Shown: one piece after another, positions 34,778 through 44,335 of the stretch
How the letters are laid out: each line of letters begins with the position of its first letter
Numbering within the stretch: the stretch's first letter is position 1
Assembly: GCA_947178215.1 (NCBI GenBank)
Contig: CAMWXJ010000013.1
Location: 24,906-88,905 of the forward strand
Length of the DNA: 64,000 nt
Source: an uncultured Porphyromonadaceae bacterium
GTDB taxonomy: Bacteria > Bacteroidota > Bacteroidia > Bacteroidales > Muribaculaceae
Direction: 5' to 3'
The notes under the pieces: model-generated
Seen by the model: the letters and a program-made list of their open reading frames with translations, nothing else
What the model was told of the DNA's origin: nothing
Database searches by the model: none
Translations under genes and position numbers: made by a program

Positions 34778-34823
34778 CAGTCTCTCTCCACCTAATCCCA
34801 GCCATCCACTGATTCGCCACAGT

Positions 34824-37800
34824 ATGTTTTCCCGATTTTTTATCGACCGCCCCATATTCTCCATAGTCATCGCCATAGCAATGGTGATGGTCGGCCTGCT
34901 GACGGTCAAGACACTTCCGGTAGCCCAGTTTCCGGATATAACTCCCCCCACCGTAAATGTCATGGCCACATATCCCGGCGCCGACGCCGCAACGGTAGCA
35001 TCGACTATCGGCGAGCCTATCGAAGAGCAGGTCAACGGCGTTGAGGACATGATGTATATGAGCTCGTCGAGCAGCAGCGACGGCAGCTATACGCTCACAA
35101 TCACTTTCGACATAGGTACTGACCTCGACATGGCCGCCGTAAAGGTGCAGAACCGCGTGTCGCAGGCCGAGTCAACGCTGCCCGCCGCCGTCAAGCAACA
35201 GGGCGTGCAGGTTATGACGCGATCCAGCAACATCATAATGTTTATCGCTCTGGAAGCCGACTCGGCCTACCGCGACCGTTACAGCGGCCTCTATCTCACC
35301 AACTACGCTCAGCTCAACATCGTCGACGAGCTTTCGCGCGTGGAGGGCGTCGGCGACGTTGGCGCGTTTGGCAGCGGCGAATACTCCATGCGAGTGTGGC
35401 TCGACCCTGAAAAGATGCGCGTGCGCGGCCTTACTCCCGCCGATGTAGTCGAGGCGCTCGAAAGCCAGAACATGCAGGTCAGCGCCGGTTCGGTGGGCTC
35501 GCTCCCCCTCGCACGCCCCGAGGCATTCGAGTACACAATCACGGCCAACGGACGCCTCACCACCGCCGAGCAGTTCGGCAACACGGTAATACGCTCGACC
35601 ATCGACGGCAGCATCTTGCGCCTCAGCGATATAGCAAGAGTGGAGCTCGGAAGCGAGAACTACGCCAACACGTCGGCAGTCAACGGTAGGGAGGCTGCCA
35701 TGCTTGCAATATATCAGCTCCCGGGTGCCAACGCTCTGGAAGTGGCACAACGCGTTCAGAAAAAGATGGACGAGCTGTCGGAATATTTTCCCGAAGGGGT
35801 GGAACACAGGGTGCTGATGAACTCTACCAACTTCGTCACCGCGTCAATCGACGAGGTGCTCGTGACATTCGTCGAGACAACGCTCATCGTGATGATAGTG
35901 ATACTCCTCTTCTTGCAGAACTGGCGCGCCGTAATCATACCCATGATAACCATTCCCGTGAGCCTTATCGCCACGTTCGCGGTAATGAAACTTATGGGCT
36001 TCACACTCAACACGCTCACTCTCTTCGGCCTCGTGCTTGCGATAGCGATTGTGGTCGATGACGCGATTGTGGTGGTGGAGGATTGCAGCCGACTGCTTGA
36101 CCAAGGCAAAGTGACGGCCCGTCAGGCCGCTGAAAAAGCCATGGTGGAGTTGCAGGGACCGGTTATCGGTGAGGTGCTTGTGCTGCTTTCTGTGTTCATT
36201 CCCACGGCGTTTGTCTCCGGCATTACCGGAGAGCTCTACAAGCAGTTTGCGCTCACTATCGCGGTATCGACAGCTTTCTCCGGCTTCAACGCGCTGACAT
36301 TCACTCCGGCCATGTGCGCGCTGTTCCTGCGCCCGACCAAGCCGTCGAAGTTCATCCTCTACAAGTGGTTCAACACCGGCTTCGCCAAGGCAACCGAAGA
36401 GTACATGAAGATTGTGGGCCACTTCCTGCGCAAGCCAATCGTGGCAATCGGCGCCTATATCGCTATATGCCTGCTCGCTTTCTGGGGCTTCGAGAAGATG
36501 CCTACGAGCTATGTGCCTTCCGAGGACCTCGGTTATTTCATGATGTCGGTGCAGTTGCCTACGAGCGCATCGGCGTCGCGCACCGACAGCATAATGCAGG
36601 AGGTGAGCGCTCGCGTCAACGCCATACCCAAAGTAACCAACACGGTAACTATCAACGGCATGTCGTTTATGGGCGGAGGCAGCGGCGCCAACACCGGCTC
36701 ACTCTTCGTGATGCTCGAGCCGTGGAAAGACCGCAAGAAAAAAGGTGAAAGCGCCGACGATATTATCGCCAAAGTATATGAGGTAACTGCCGACATACAA
36801 GAGGCCGACATATATGCAATCAATCCGCCGGCAATCCCGGGCCTCGGTCTCACGGCGGGTATGCAGATGCAGCTTCTCGACATCAACAACCGCGGCACCG
36901 AAGCTATGAAAGAGGCTGTCGACGCTGTGGTCGAAGCCGCCGGCAAGAGCCCCGACATCGAATCGGTCCAATCCATGTATCAAGGCACCGTGCCGCAATA
37001 TAATCTCCGCATTGACCGCGACAAGGCCAAGATGCTCGGCCTCACCATGGAGAGCATCTACTCCACTCTCGGCGACTTTATGGGCGGAGGCTCCTATGTG
37101 AACGATTTCAACGAATTCGGCCGCGTGTACGAAGTACTGCTCGCCGCCGATTCGCGATCGACCGGACGCGTCGCCGACATCATGCGCTTGTCGGTACGCA
37201 ACACTGAGGGCGAGATGGTGCCGTTCGCATCGTTTGCCGAGACGGTGCCTGTGATGGGCGACCCGTCGATAGACCGCTACAATATGTACTCTACCGCGTC
37301 GGTCACGGCGACCCCTAAGCACGGCGTGTCGTCGAGCACTGTCATAGCCGACATGGAGCGTATCGTCAAAGAGACGTTAGGCAACGAATACAGCTACGCC
37401 TGGACCGGCGAGGCATACCAGGAGACCGGAGGCGGCATAACTATCGGCATCGTGCTTCTCTTCTCGGTCATCGTGACCCTGCTTGTACTCGCCGCACAAT
37501 ATGAGAGCGTGACCGACCCCGTAGCGGTAATCATCTCCATGCCCACTGCCATTCTCGGCACGGTGATAGGCTGTCTGTTCATGGGTCAGGACATCAACAT
37601 CTACACCCAGATAGGCATTATCCTGCTGCTCGGACTGTCGGCCAAAAACGCAATTCTTATAGTCGAGTATGCAATCGACTACCGCAAGAGCGGCATGCCG
37701 GTGCGCCAGGCCGCCGAACAGGCGGGCCGCGTGCGATTCCGTCCTATCATGATGACGGCGCTGGCGTTTGTGTTCGGTGTTATGCCCATGCTCTTCGCCA

Positions 37801-38030
37801 CTGGTGCCGGCGCGGCCTCCCGCATAGCGCTTGCCTCGGCAGTGGTGTTCGGCATGGCTGTGAACGCGGTGGTCGGCACACTGTTCGTGCCAAATTTCTG
37901 GGAACTCTTCGAGCGTTTCCGCGAAAAGTATCTCGCAGGATTTTTCTCCGCTTCGGCCTCGGTGCCGGCGACGACTGGCGGCGACAAGCCCGACACACCG
38001 TCGGACCAAAGCGATGCAAGCGGCGTATAG
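34824..38030 (+). CDS. RND multidrug efflux pump, AcrB/HAE1-like
   Basis: A 1068-residue, twelve-helix proton-driven transporter: start FSRFFIDRPIFSIVIAIAMV, porter domain, and TM4 with VLAIAIVVDDAIVVVEDCSR containing the paired aspartates for proton relay. The second half has the matching AKNAILIVEYAID segment and FRPIMMTALAFVFGVMP. Length and motifs fit hydrophobe/amphiphile exporters (HAE1) rather than metal exporters. Last gene of the three-gene pump operon; the next gene has its own promoter. Likely exports bile salts, dyes or antibiotics (family knowledge). Confidence 0.95.
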   Translation: MFSRFFIDRPIFSIVIAIAMVMVGLLTVKTLPVAQFPDITPPTVNVMATYPGADAATVASTIGEPIEEQVNGVEDMMYMSSSSSSDGSYTLTITFDIGTDLDMAAVKVQNRVSQAESTLPAAVKQQGVQVMTRSSNIIMFIALEADSAYRDRYSGLYLTNYAQLNIVDELSRVEGVGDVGAFGSGEYSMRVWLDPEKMRVRGLTPADVVEALESQNMQVSAGSVGSLPLARPEAFEYTITANGRLTTAEQFGNTVIRSTIDGSILRLSDIARVELGSENYANTSAVNGREAAMLAIYQLPGANALEVAQRVQKKMDELSEYFPEGVEHRVLMNSTNFVTASIDEVLVTFVETTLIVMIVILLFLQNWRAVIIPMITIPVSLIATFAVMKLMGFTLNTLTLFGLVLAIAIVVDDAIVVVEDCSRLLDQGKVTARQAAEKAMVELQGPVIGEVLVLLSVFIPTAFVSGITGELYKQFALTIAVSTAFSGFNALTFTPAMCALFLRPTKPSKFILYKWFNTGFAKATEEYMKIVGHFLRKPIVAIGAYIAICLLAFWGFEKMPTSYVPSEDLGYFMMSVQLPTSASASRTDSIMQEVSARVNAIPKVTNTVTINGMSFMGGGSGANTGSLFVMLEPWKDRKKKGESADDIIAKVYEVTADIQEADIYAINPPAIPGLGLTAGMQMQLLDINNRGTEAMKEAVDAVVEAAGKSPDIESVQSMYQGTVPQYNLRIDRDKAKMLGLTMESIYSTLGDFMGGGSYVNDFNEFGRVYEVLLAADSRSTGRVADIMRLSVRNTEGEMVPFASFAETVPVMGDPSIDRYNMYSTASVTATPKHGVSSSTVIADMERIVKETLGNEYSYAWTGEAYQETGGGITIGIVLLFSVIVTLLVLAAQYESVTDPVAVIISMPTAILGTVIGCLFMGQDINIYTQIGIILLLGLSAKNAILIVEYAIDYRKSGMPVRQAAEQAGRVRFRPIMMTALAFVFGVMPMLFATGAGAASRIALASAVVFGMAVNAVVGTLFVPNFWELFERFREKYLAGFFSASASVPATTGGDKPDTPSDQSDASGV

Positions 38031-38042
38031 ACCGACAATTGT

Positions 38043-38074
38043 TTTGCCTGTCTCGGTTTTTCGGCCTATCTTTG
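38043..38074 (+). promoter_or_regulatory. Promoter of the first AGCS symporter gene
   Basis: TTTG (38043-38046), 20-base spacer, TATCTTTG (38067-38074). This is a textbook Bacteroidota promoter, 30 bases before ATG 38105. Confidence 0.8.
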
Positions 38075-38104
38075 CCGACAGTTACCACCACATAACGAAG
38101 CACA

Positions 38105-39487
38105 ATGACCGAAACCCTGACAGCGGTGGCCGACACTCTGTGCGGCTTACCGTTATTCATACTTCTCATCGGCGGGGGCCTCATACTCTTTTTAGGGTCG
38201 GGGGCCCTCCCGTTGTGTCGTCTCCCCGACGCACTCCGTCTACTACGTGAAAAGCCGTCATCCGACAACTCCGGCGTGGCGGCGGGACAGATTTCATCGG
38301 TCAAGGCGCTTGCCGCCGTCGTCGCCGCCACAGTAGGCATGGGCAATATCGCCGGCGTGGCGATAGCGCTGGTGACGGGTGGCCCCGGCGCGATATTCTG
38401 GATGTGGGTAAGCGCCATAGTTGGCATGGCGTCAAAATATCACGAAGGTGTGCTTGCCATAGCCTACCGCTCCACCTCGGCCGACGGTTCTACACGCGGC
38501 GGCCCGATGTATATCATCCGCAATGCTCTGTCGCCGCGATGGTGGTGGATGGCGTCATGCTTTGCCGTAGCGGGCATGATAGGCACACTGTGTATCATGA
38601 ACGCCAATCAGCTCACCGAAGCCGTCCTCGCCACCACCGGCATCGACCCTGACACCAATCTCGCTGCCCGCGTCGTCACCGGCATGGCGATAGCGTCGGT
38701 GGTGGCTCTCGTGGTGCTCGGCGGCATAAGGCGCATAGCGTCGGTGGCTTCGGTCATGGTGCCGGCAATGGTGGGCCTTTACTTCGTCATGGTGACGTAT
38801 ATCATAGTGACACATATAGGCGCACTCCCCTCAGCTATCGCGTCGATATTCAGCGAGGCGTTCTCGCTTCGAGCCGGCTGGGGCGCGCTGATAGGTGTGG
38901 CGCTGATAGGCGCACGGCGCGCCATGCTCGTCAACGATGCCGGCGTAGGCACGGCATCGATCATGCATGGCGAGTCTCGCAATCCGTCGCCTGTGCGCGA
39001 GGGACTGGTAGCCATGCTCGGGCCTGCGATCGATTCAGGCTTCGTGTGCACCCTCACCGCCCTCGCTCTGCTGCTCACTGTCGACTTCGGCACTCTCGAA
39101 CCGGGTAGCGTCAAAGGCCTTGCTCTGGCAATGGAAGGATTTGACTCGGCCATCCCTTTCGGCCGGTGGATGCTCATGGCCGTGGTGGGATGCTTCGCGC
39201 TCTCGTCGATGTTCAGCTACTCGTTCTACGGCAACCGCTGCGCGGCCTACCTGTTCGGCCCCAAGGGTGCTAAGCTCTACACCTACTTTTTCATTCTGTC
39301 GCTGATACTGTTCGCGTCGGTGCCGCTTACCGCCGCCGTAGCCATGTGTGATATGTTTTACTTTTTCATGGCGCTCCCCACAATGACTATGCTGCTGCTG
39401 TTGCGCAAGCGCGTGATGCAGTTAAGCCGCGAAGACAACTCCGCGCACGGTCAGGTGGCGCCGGTATCGGAGCCCCGGGCCGATTAA
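38105..39487 (+). CDS. Sodium:amino acid symporter, AGCS family (copy 1)
   Basis: A 460-residue inner membrane transporter. The signature region reads GMGNIAGVAIALVTGGPGAIFWMW, matching the alanine/glycine:cation symporter family. About eleven helices are visible. It imports alanine, glycine or a related amino acid with Na+. Monocistronic: own promoter upstream and a separate chitinase promoter downstream. A second family member is encoded at 45259-46659; the two are clearly diverged (for example VAGMASKYHEG versus LLGSANAFVES in the loop after the signature). Confidence 0.92.
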   Translation: MTETLTAVADTLCGLPLFILLIGGGLILFLGSGALPLCRLPDALRLLREKPSSDNSGVAAGQISSVKALAAVVAATVGMGNIAGVAIALVTGGPGAIFWMWVSAIVGMASKYHEGVLAIAYRSTSADGSTRGGPMYIIRNALSPRWWWMASCFAVAGMIGTLCIMNANQLTEAVLATTGIDPDTNLAARVVTGMAIASVVALVVLGGIRRIASVASVMVPAMVGLYFVMVTYIIVTHIGALPSAIASIFSEAFSLRAGWGALIGVALIGARRAMLVNDAGVGTASIMHGESRNPSPVREGLVAMLGPAIDSGFVCTLTALALLLTVDFGTLEPGSVKGLALAMEGFDSAIPFGRWMLMAVVGCFALSSMFSYSFYGNRCAAYLFGPKGAKLYTYFFILSLILFASVPLTAAVAMCDMFYFFMALPTMTMLLLLRKRVMQLSREDNSAHGQVAPVSEPRAD

Positions 39488-39563
39488 CAATAATTGGCAG
39501 TCGCGGCCCGGTCAAGGGCACGTTATCGCACAAAGAATGGTCAGTAATATGAAATATTTGTCG

Positions 39564-39571
39564 TAACTTTG
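39564..39571 (+). promoter_or_regulatory. -7 box of the GH18 gene
   Basis: TAACTTTG, 69 bases before the ATG at 39641; no convincing TTTG at the expected -33 spacing. Confidence 0.55.
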
Positions 39572-39640
39572 CGCATTATAAGCATTTTTGCAGCCAATCC
39601 ACTGCCTGTAAACAAATCCTAATACACTTAAATTTCATAC

Positions 39641-40732
39641 ATGAAAAAATTATTCAGCCTGGCCTTAGGAGCATTAGGCCTCGTTGCCGCAGGTGCCTCA
39701 GTGTCCTCGTGCGGCTCCAAGGCTTCAACAGAAGCCGCAGCAACTGATTCTGTAAAACCCCGCATCGTCGTAGCTTATGTCACAGCCTCTTCCGACGTGA
39801 TGCCCGATCCGCAGGCGATGACCCACATCAACTACGCTTTCGGCCATGTCAACGAGACGTTCAACGGCATCAATGTCGACAATCCCGACCGTCTGCATAA
39901 GATTACTGCGCTCAAAGAGCAGAATCCCGACCTTAAAGTAGTTCTCTCGGTAGGCGGCTGGGGCAGCGGACGTTTCAGCGAGATGGCAGCCGACAGCCTC
40001 AACCGCGCCGGCTTCGTGGCCGACTGTCAGCGTGTCATCGACGAGTTTAACCTCGACGGCGTAGACATCGATTGGGAATATCCCACCAGCAGCTCCGCCG
40101 GCATATCTTCGTCGCCCGACGACATCCAGAACTACAACAAGCTCATGCGCGACATCCGCGCACAAATAGGCGAAGGCAAGCTTCTGACACTCGCCACTCC
40201 CGGCAACGCCCGCTACTACGACTTCCCCACTATCCTCCCTTATGTGGATTTCGTCAACATCATGAGCTATGACATAGGCTCGGTGCCCTACCACCAGTCG
40301 CCCCTCTATGAGTCGGAACACACCCGCCTCACCGCCGACCAGGCCCTCAAAGCTCACCTCGCCGCCGGCGTACCCAAAGAGAAACTCACCCTCGGACTCC
40401 CCTTCTACGGCCGCGGCTTCAAGGAATATCCCGACTACATGGACTACAAGGACCTCGAAGTGCGCGAAGGCTGCAAGATTGTATGGGACGAAAAGGCACA
40501 GGTGCCTTATATCGAGAACTCCAACGGCGAGCTCGTGCTCGGCTACAATGATCCCAAGTCAATCGAAATCAAGTGTAAGTATATTCTCGACAATGACCTT
40601 CTTGGTGCTATGTACTGGGAGTACACCTGCGACAACGAGCAGGGCGACCTCCGTACCATCGTCACCGATTATATGATGGGGCAGAAAGGCGCTGACTATC
40701 AAAACGAGAAGGCCGCCGAAGAGCAGAAGTAA
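39641..40732 (+). CDS. GH18 chitinase-like lipoprotein
   Basis: A 363-residue protein with lipobox VSSC (Cys24). Single TIM-barrel GH18 domain: VVLSVGGWGSGRFSEM, the catalytic DxxDxDxE as LDGVDIDWEYP with Glu146 as acid, NIMSYDIG, and LGLPFYGRGF, ending with MYWEYTCDNE. Cleaves beta-1,4-GlcNAc linkages in chitin or in N-glycan cores (endo-beta-N-acetylglucosaminidase); which one cannot be told. No binding module is attached. Terminator follows at 40760-40805. Confidence 0.92.
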   Translation: MKKLFSLALGALGLVAAGASVSSCGSKASTEAAATDSVKPRIVVAYVTASSDVMPDPQAMTHINYAFGHVNETFNGINVDNPDRLHKITALKEQNPDLKVVLSVGGWGSGRFSEMAADSLNRAGFVADCQRVIDEFNLDGVDIDWEYPTSSSAGISSSPDDIQNYNKLMRDIRAQIGEGKLLTLATPGNARYYDFPTILPYVDFVNIMSYDIGSVPYHQSPLYESEHTRLTADQALKAHLAAGVPKEKLTLGLPFYGRGFKEYPDYMDYKDLEVREGCKIVWDEKAQVPYIENSNGELVLGYNDPKSIEIKCKYILDNDLLGAMYWEYTCDNEQGDLRTIVTDYMMGQKGADYQNEKAAEEQK

Positions 40733-40759
40733 AATAGGGAACACAACCCTTGGAAACAG

Positions 40760-40805
40760 AGCCGCGCGACGGGAAACACATCCCGGCCGCGCGGCTTGAC
40801 TTTTT
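40760..40805 (+). terminator. Terminator after the GH18 gene
   Basis: AGCCGCGCG (40760-40768) pairs with CGCGCGGCT (40788-40796), with an inner GGGA/TCCC stem, followed by TTGACTTTTT. Confidence 0.85.
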
Positions 40806-40827
40806 ATCGGACTATTTGTGGCTGAGG

Positions 40828-41298
40828 TCAGAGACGCGACCTCATGGCGCGCTCGCGCTCCGCATCCCAGTAGCCGCAGTCGAGCTCGAAGAACACCGAC
40901 GTGTAAGGTATGGCGAGCGATGTCTTTACGATTACCACCTTGAAGAGCCGGCTCATCTCGTCGAGGCGGCCTATTATCTCCTCGTGGCCGAGATATTGCG
41001 GGGCGTTCTCGCCGCCCAGAATTCCCTCTACCGACTCCTTATAGCCGTTCCAGCCGGGGCAAAGCGCCTCGTCGAGCGCTTTCTGCTCGGCATCGAGCCA
41101 CACATGAGGCGTGACATGGTGCGCGTTTCTGACGATATTGTTGACGGTCGACAGCACTGTGTCGAAGTCCTCGGGGGCGTAGAGGGTAGTTATGCCGGGA
41201 TTGGTTTGGAGCGGATAAGCCGAATCGGTGATTACAATCCAGTTGCGGTGACCGAGCAGAGGCATCATCTCGGTAAGCTGTTGTTTCCAGTTGCTCAT
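40828..41298 (-). CDS. Small protein, possibly RbsD/FucU-like
   Basis: A 156-residue soluble protein. The N-terminal segment LLGHRNWIVITDSAYPLQ recalls the RbsD/FucU sugar-mutarotase pattern (His then hydrophobic strand ending in Asp), and VVIVKTSLAIPYTSVFFEL may be a later core strand. Not certain: length is right but the catalytic tail is not clear. ATG 41298 is preferred over 41325 because it gives the family-like start. It is monocistronic, converges with the GH18 gene and has its own -7 box at 41363-41370. If the assignment holds it would convert anomers or pyranose forms of a sugar. Confidence 0.5.
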   Translation of the reverse strand: MSNWKQQLTEMMPLLGHRNWIVITDSAYPLQTNPGITTLYAPEDFDTVLSTVNNIVRNAHHVTPHVWLDAEQKALDEALCPGWNGYKESVEGILGGENAPQYLGHEEIIGRLDEMSRLFKVVIVKTSLAIPYTSVFFELDCGYWDAERERAMRSRL

Positions 41299-41362
41299 GG
41301 TAGTTTGGGATAGTGGTTGATGCAATAATGCGGTTGACGGCCTCGGGGCCGATATATGTCGA

Positions 41363-41370
41363 CAAAGATA
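41363..41370 (-). promoter_or_regulatory. -7 box of the RbsD/FucU-like gene
   Basis: TATCTTTG on the minus strand, 64 bases upstream of ATG 41298. Confidence 0.5.
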
Positions 41371-41440
41371 GTGATTTTTCAGTTATCGCACGTCATCGCC
41401 ACTCGCTCCGCTGACGAGTAAGTTTTTTTTGACGGGCGCA

Positions 41441-41471
41441 TTGGCTGACGATGAAAAAAATTGTAATTTTG
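41441..41471 (+). promoter_or_regulatory. Promoter of hutHI
   Basis: TTGG (41441-41444), 19 bases, TAATTTTG (41464-41471). Transcription would start near 41476 and give a leader of about 50 bases. The in-frame ATG at 41429 would be upstream of the start site, so the true hutH start is 41528. Confidence 0.7.
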
Positions 41472-41527
41472 CGTTGGCTAAAAATCACTTTTCACAATAC
41501 AAATTACCGATAAGCCTTTCCATTATC

Positions 41528-43024
41528 ATGAATCACCATAGCAAAACTTTCGTTGTATCGTCGCGTGTCATCACTCCGGCCGGAGTATGCGAAGCCGTTG
41601 AGGATGGCCATAAAATAGTATTATCCGACGAAGCACGCGAGAGCATCTGCCATTGCAGGGAGTATCTTGACGCCAAGGTCAAGCAGAACAAAGAGCCTAT
41701 CTACGGCATCACCACCGGCTTCGGCTCGCTCTGCAACGTGTCGGTTGGTGCCGACGATCTGTCGCAGCTCCAGAAAAATCTCGTAATGTCGCACTCATGC
41801 GGCGTGGGCGAGCGCGTCGACAGCAAAATCGTGAAGACGATGATACTGCTCAAAATTCAGAGCCTGAGCTACGGCAACTCCGGCGTTCAGCTCTCCACCG
41901 TAGAGCGTCTGGCCGACTTCTTCAACAACGACATCATACCCATAGTATATCAGCAGGGTTCACTCGGTGCGTCGGGCGACCTTGCTCCGCTCGCAAACAT
42001 GTGCCTCCCCCTGCTCGGTCTTGGCGAAGTAGAGTACAAAGGCACCGTACGCGAAGCATCGGAAGTGCTTGCCGAACACGGGTGGGAGCCGATACGCCTC
42101 ATGTCGAAAGAGGGTCTGGCTCTGCTCAACGGTACACAGTTTATGTCGGCCCACGCTACATGGGGCGTGTATCGCGCCAAGCGACTCCTCGATGCCGCCA
42201 ACCGTATCGCCGCGCTCAGCCTCGACGCTTTCGACGGCCGCATCGAGCCTTTCGGCCCGCAGGTCAACGAGGTGCGTCACCACCCCGGACAGATTGCCGT
42301 AGCAGCCGATATGCGCCGCCTGCTCGAAGGCAGCGAACTGATAGCACAGCACAAGACCCACGTCCAGGACCCCTACTCATTCCGCTGCATACCGCAGGTA
42401 CACGGCGCCGTGGCCGACGCCATAAGCTTTGTCACCGAAGTGATAACGCGCGAAATCAACAGCCCGACCGACAATCCCACAATATTCCCCGACGACGACA
42501 TCATTGTCAGCGCCGGCAATTTCCACGGCGAGCCGATAGCGCTGCCCATGGACTATCTATGCTTCGCCGTGTCGGAGCTCTCCAACATCTCCGAGCGTCG
42601 AATATACAAACTCGTAGCCGGCACCCGCGGCCTCCCTTCGTTTCTCGTGGCAAAGGCCGGCCTTAACAGCGGCTTCATGATTGTGCAGTACTCGGCCGCT
42701 TCGGTGCTCAACCAGAGCAAAGGCCTGTGCTGGCCCACGAGCGCCGATTCCGTGCCCTCGTCACAGGGCCAGGAGGACCATGTGTCAATGGGCGCCAACT
42801 CGGCAACCAAACTTCTGCGCGTGGTCGACAACACTACCCGCATACTCGGCATGGAGCTTATGACCGCCGCTCAGGCCATCGAATTCCGCCGCCCGCTCAA
42901 ATCGTCACCCCGCAACGAGGAGTTGCTGGCCAACTTCCGCAAGGAAGTGCCTTTTGTCGACATAGACACTGTTATGACTCCCCTTCTCAAACGTTCAATC
43001 AACTTCGTGGAGCAATGCATGTAA
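41528..43024 (+). CDS. hutH: Histidine ammonia-lyase
   Basis: A 498-residue enzyme that turns histidine into urocanate and ammonia. The Ala-Ser-Gly triad that forms the MIO cofactor is at residues 148-150 within GSLGASGDLAPLANM, and QEDHVSMG lies further on. Complete in length (family about 500). Followed by hutI with a 10-base overlap, so the two are translated together. Urocanase and glutamate formiminotransferase genes are not adjacent and must be elsewhere if the pathway is complete. Confidence 0.95.
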   Translation: MNHHSKTFVVSSRVITPAGVCEAVEDGHKIVLSDEARESICHCREYLDAKVKQNKEPIYGITTGFGSLCNVSVGADDLSQLQKNLVMSHSCGVGERVDSKIVKTMILLKIQSLSYGNSGVQLSTVERLADFFNNDIIPIVYQQGSLGASGDLAPLANMCLPLLGLGEVEYKGTVREASEVLAEHGWEPIRLMSKEGLALLNGTQFMSAHATWGVYRAKRLLDAANRIAALSLDAFDGRIEPFGPQVNEVRHHPGQIAVAADMRRLLEGSELIAQHKTHVQDPYSFRCIPQVHGAVADAISFVTEVITREINSPTDNPTIFPDDDIIVSAGNFHGEPIALPMDYLCFAVSELSNISERRIYKLVAGTRGLPSFLVAKAGLNSGFMIVQYSAASVLNQSKGLCWPTSADSVPSSQGQEDHVSMGANSATKLLRVVDNTTRILGMELMTAAQAIEFRRPLKSSPRNEELLANFRKEVPFVDIDTVMTPLLKRSINFVEQCM

Positions 43025-44247
43025 TCAACATAGGGCGCATACACGGCATTGTCGACAGCGAAATCACACACCTGCGCGGCAAACGGATGCTTACCGGGCC
43101 GCGCACCATCGACAACGCATTCATCACCGTCAATGGCGACAAGATTACAGCTATCGGCGACATGGACAGCTTTGTCGAGGCCAAGGACGACTGCATTGTC
43201 GACGCCCGCGGCGGCATAGTGATACCCGCGTTCTGCGACTCCCACACACACATCATCTATGCCGGGAGCCGTGAGGGCGAGTTCGTCGACAAGATTCAGG
43301 GACTAAGCTACGAGGAGATAGCGCGCCGCGGAGGCGGCATCCTAAATTCGGCCGACAAGCTTCACCACACCTCGGAACAGGAGCTGCTCGAAAGCGCACT
43401 GTATCGTGCAAACCTGATGATGGAGCGCGGCACCGGAGCTTTCGAGGTAAAGACCGGCTACGGCCTCAACACCGCCGACGAGCTGAAAATGCTCCGTGTC
43501 GCCGCCCGTCTGCGCGAAGCTGTCGACGCCCGTGTCAAGATAACATTTCTAGGCGCCCACGCCGTAGGACGCGCCTTTGTGGGGCGTCAAGCCGACTATG
43601 TCGACATGGTGATACGCGAGATGCTACCCGCTGTCGCCGCCGAGGGTATAGCCGAGTACGTCGACGTATTCTGCGACACCGGATTCTTCACTCCCGAAGA
43701 GACGGCGCGTATAATCGACGCCGCAGCCAACTACTGCATGAAAGCCAAGATACATGCCAACGAGCTCGGCATATCGGGCGGCGTACAGGTGGCGACAGCC
43801 GCGGGAGCCGTGTCGGCCGACCATCTCGAACAGCTCGGCGATGAGGAAATCGCCCTGCTCGCCAAATCCGACACCGTAGCTACAATGCTCCCCGGAGCGT
43901 CGTTCTTCTCGCGCCTCCCGTTTGGCCGTGCCCGCTTGGCTGTCGACAATGACGCAATCGTAGCTCTTGCAAGCGACTACAACCCCGGCTCTTCGCCGTC
44001 GGGCGACATGCGCTTCGTGTGGGCGCTCGGCTGCATACACATGGGGCTACTCCCCGCCGAGGCCCTCACTGCCTGCACGCTCAACGGCGCAGCGGCAATG
44101 GAGCTTGGGCACGAGTGCGGTGCGATAGCTCCCGGCCGCGATGCCTCGTTTATCATTGTCAAGCCGGGCATAAGCGTCGACTATATCCCCTACGCCTACA
44201 CGGAGCCGTTTATCGCCGCGCGTGTCATACGCGGCCACATGGCGTAA
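43015..44247 (+). CDS. hutI: Imidazolonepropionase
   Basis: A 410-residue amidohydrolase that opens imidazolonepropionate to formiminoglutamate, third step of histidine breakdown. Metal-site motifs: FCDSHTHIIYAG, KTGYGL, FLGAHAV, HANELG, SADHLEQ and a late DYNPGSSPS. ATG 43015 overlaps the last codons of hutH. Upstream frame continuation through hutH is not real. A bidirectional hairpin follows at 44262-44315. Confidence 0.94.
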   Translation: MHVINIGRIHGIVDSEITHLRGKRMLTGPRTIDNAFITVNGDKITAIGDMDSFVEAKDDCIVDARGGIVIPAFCDSHTHIIYAGSREGEFVDKIQGLSYEEIARRGGGILNSADKLHHTSEQELLESALYRANLMMERGTGAFEVKTGYGLNTADELKMLRVAARLREAVDARVKITFLGAHAVGRAFVGRQADYVDMVIREMLPAVAAEGIAEYVDVFCDTGFFTPEETARIIDAAANYCMKAKIHANELGISGGVQVATAAGAVSADHLEQLGDEEIALLAKSDTVATMLPGASFFSRLPFGRARLAVDNDAIVALASDYNPGSSPSGDMRFVWALGCIHMGLLPAEALTACTLNGAAAMELGHECGAIAPGRDASFIIVKPGISVDYIPYAYTEPFIAARVIRGHMA

Positions 44248-44261
44248 ACGCCCTCCCCGCA

Positions 44262-44315
44262 AGCATCAAGCCCTCCCCTTCGGTCAATATCGACCGCCGG
44301 GGAGGGCTTGATGCT
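44262..44315. terminator. Bidirectional terminator between hutI and DUF3737 gene
   Basis: AGCATCAAGCCCTCCCC (44262-44278) and GGGGAGGGCTTGATGCT (44299-44315) are perfect 17-base inverted repeats around a 20-base loop, located between two convergent genes and serving both. Confidence 0.85.
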
Positions 44316-44335
44316 TTATACATACTTTACTCGGC

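Noticed and set aside
41797..42666. 289-codon frame within hutH
   Set aside because: Same strand, different frame, Arg-rich; hutH is unambiguous.
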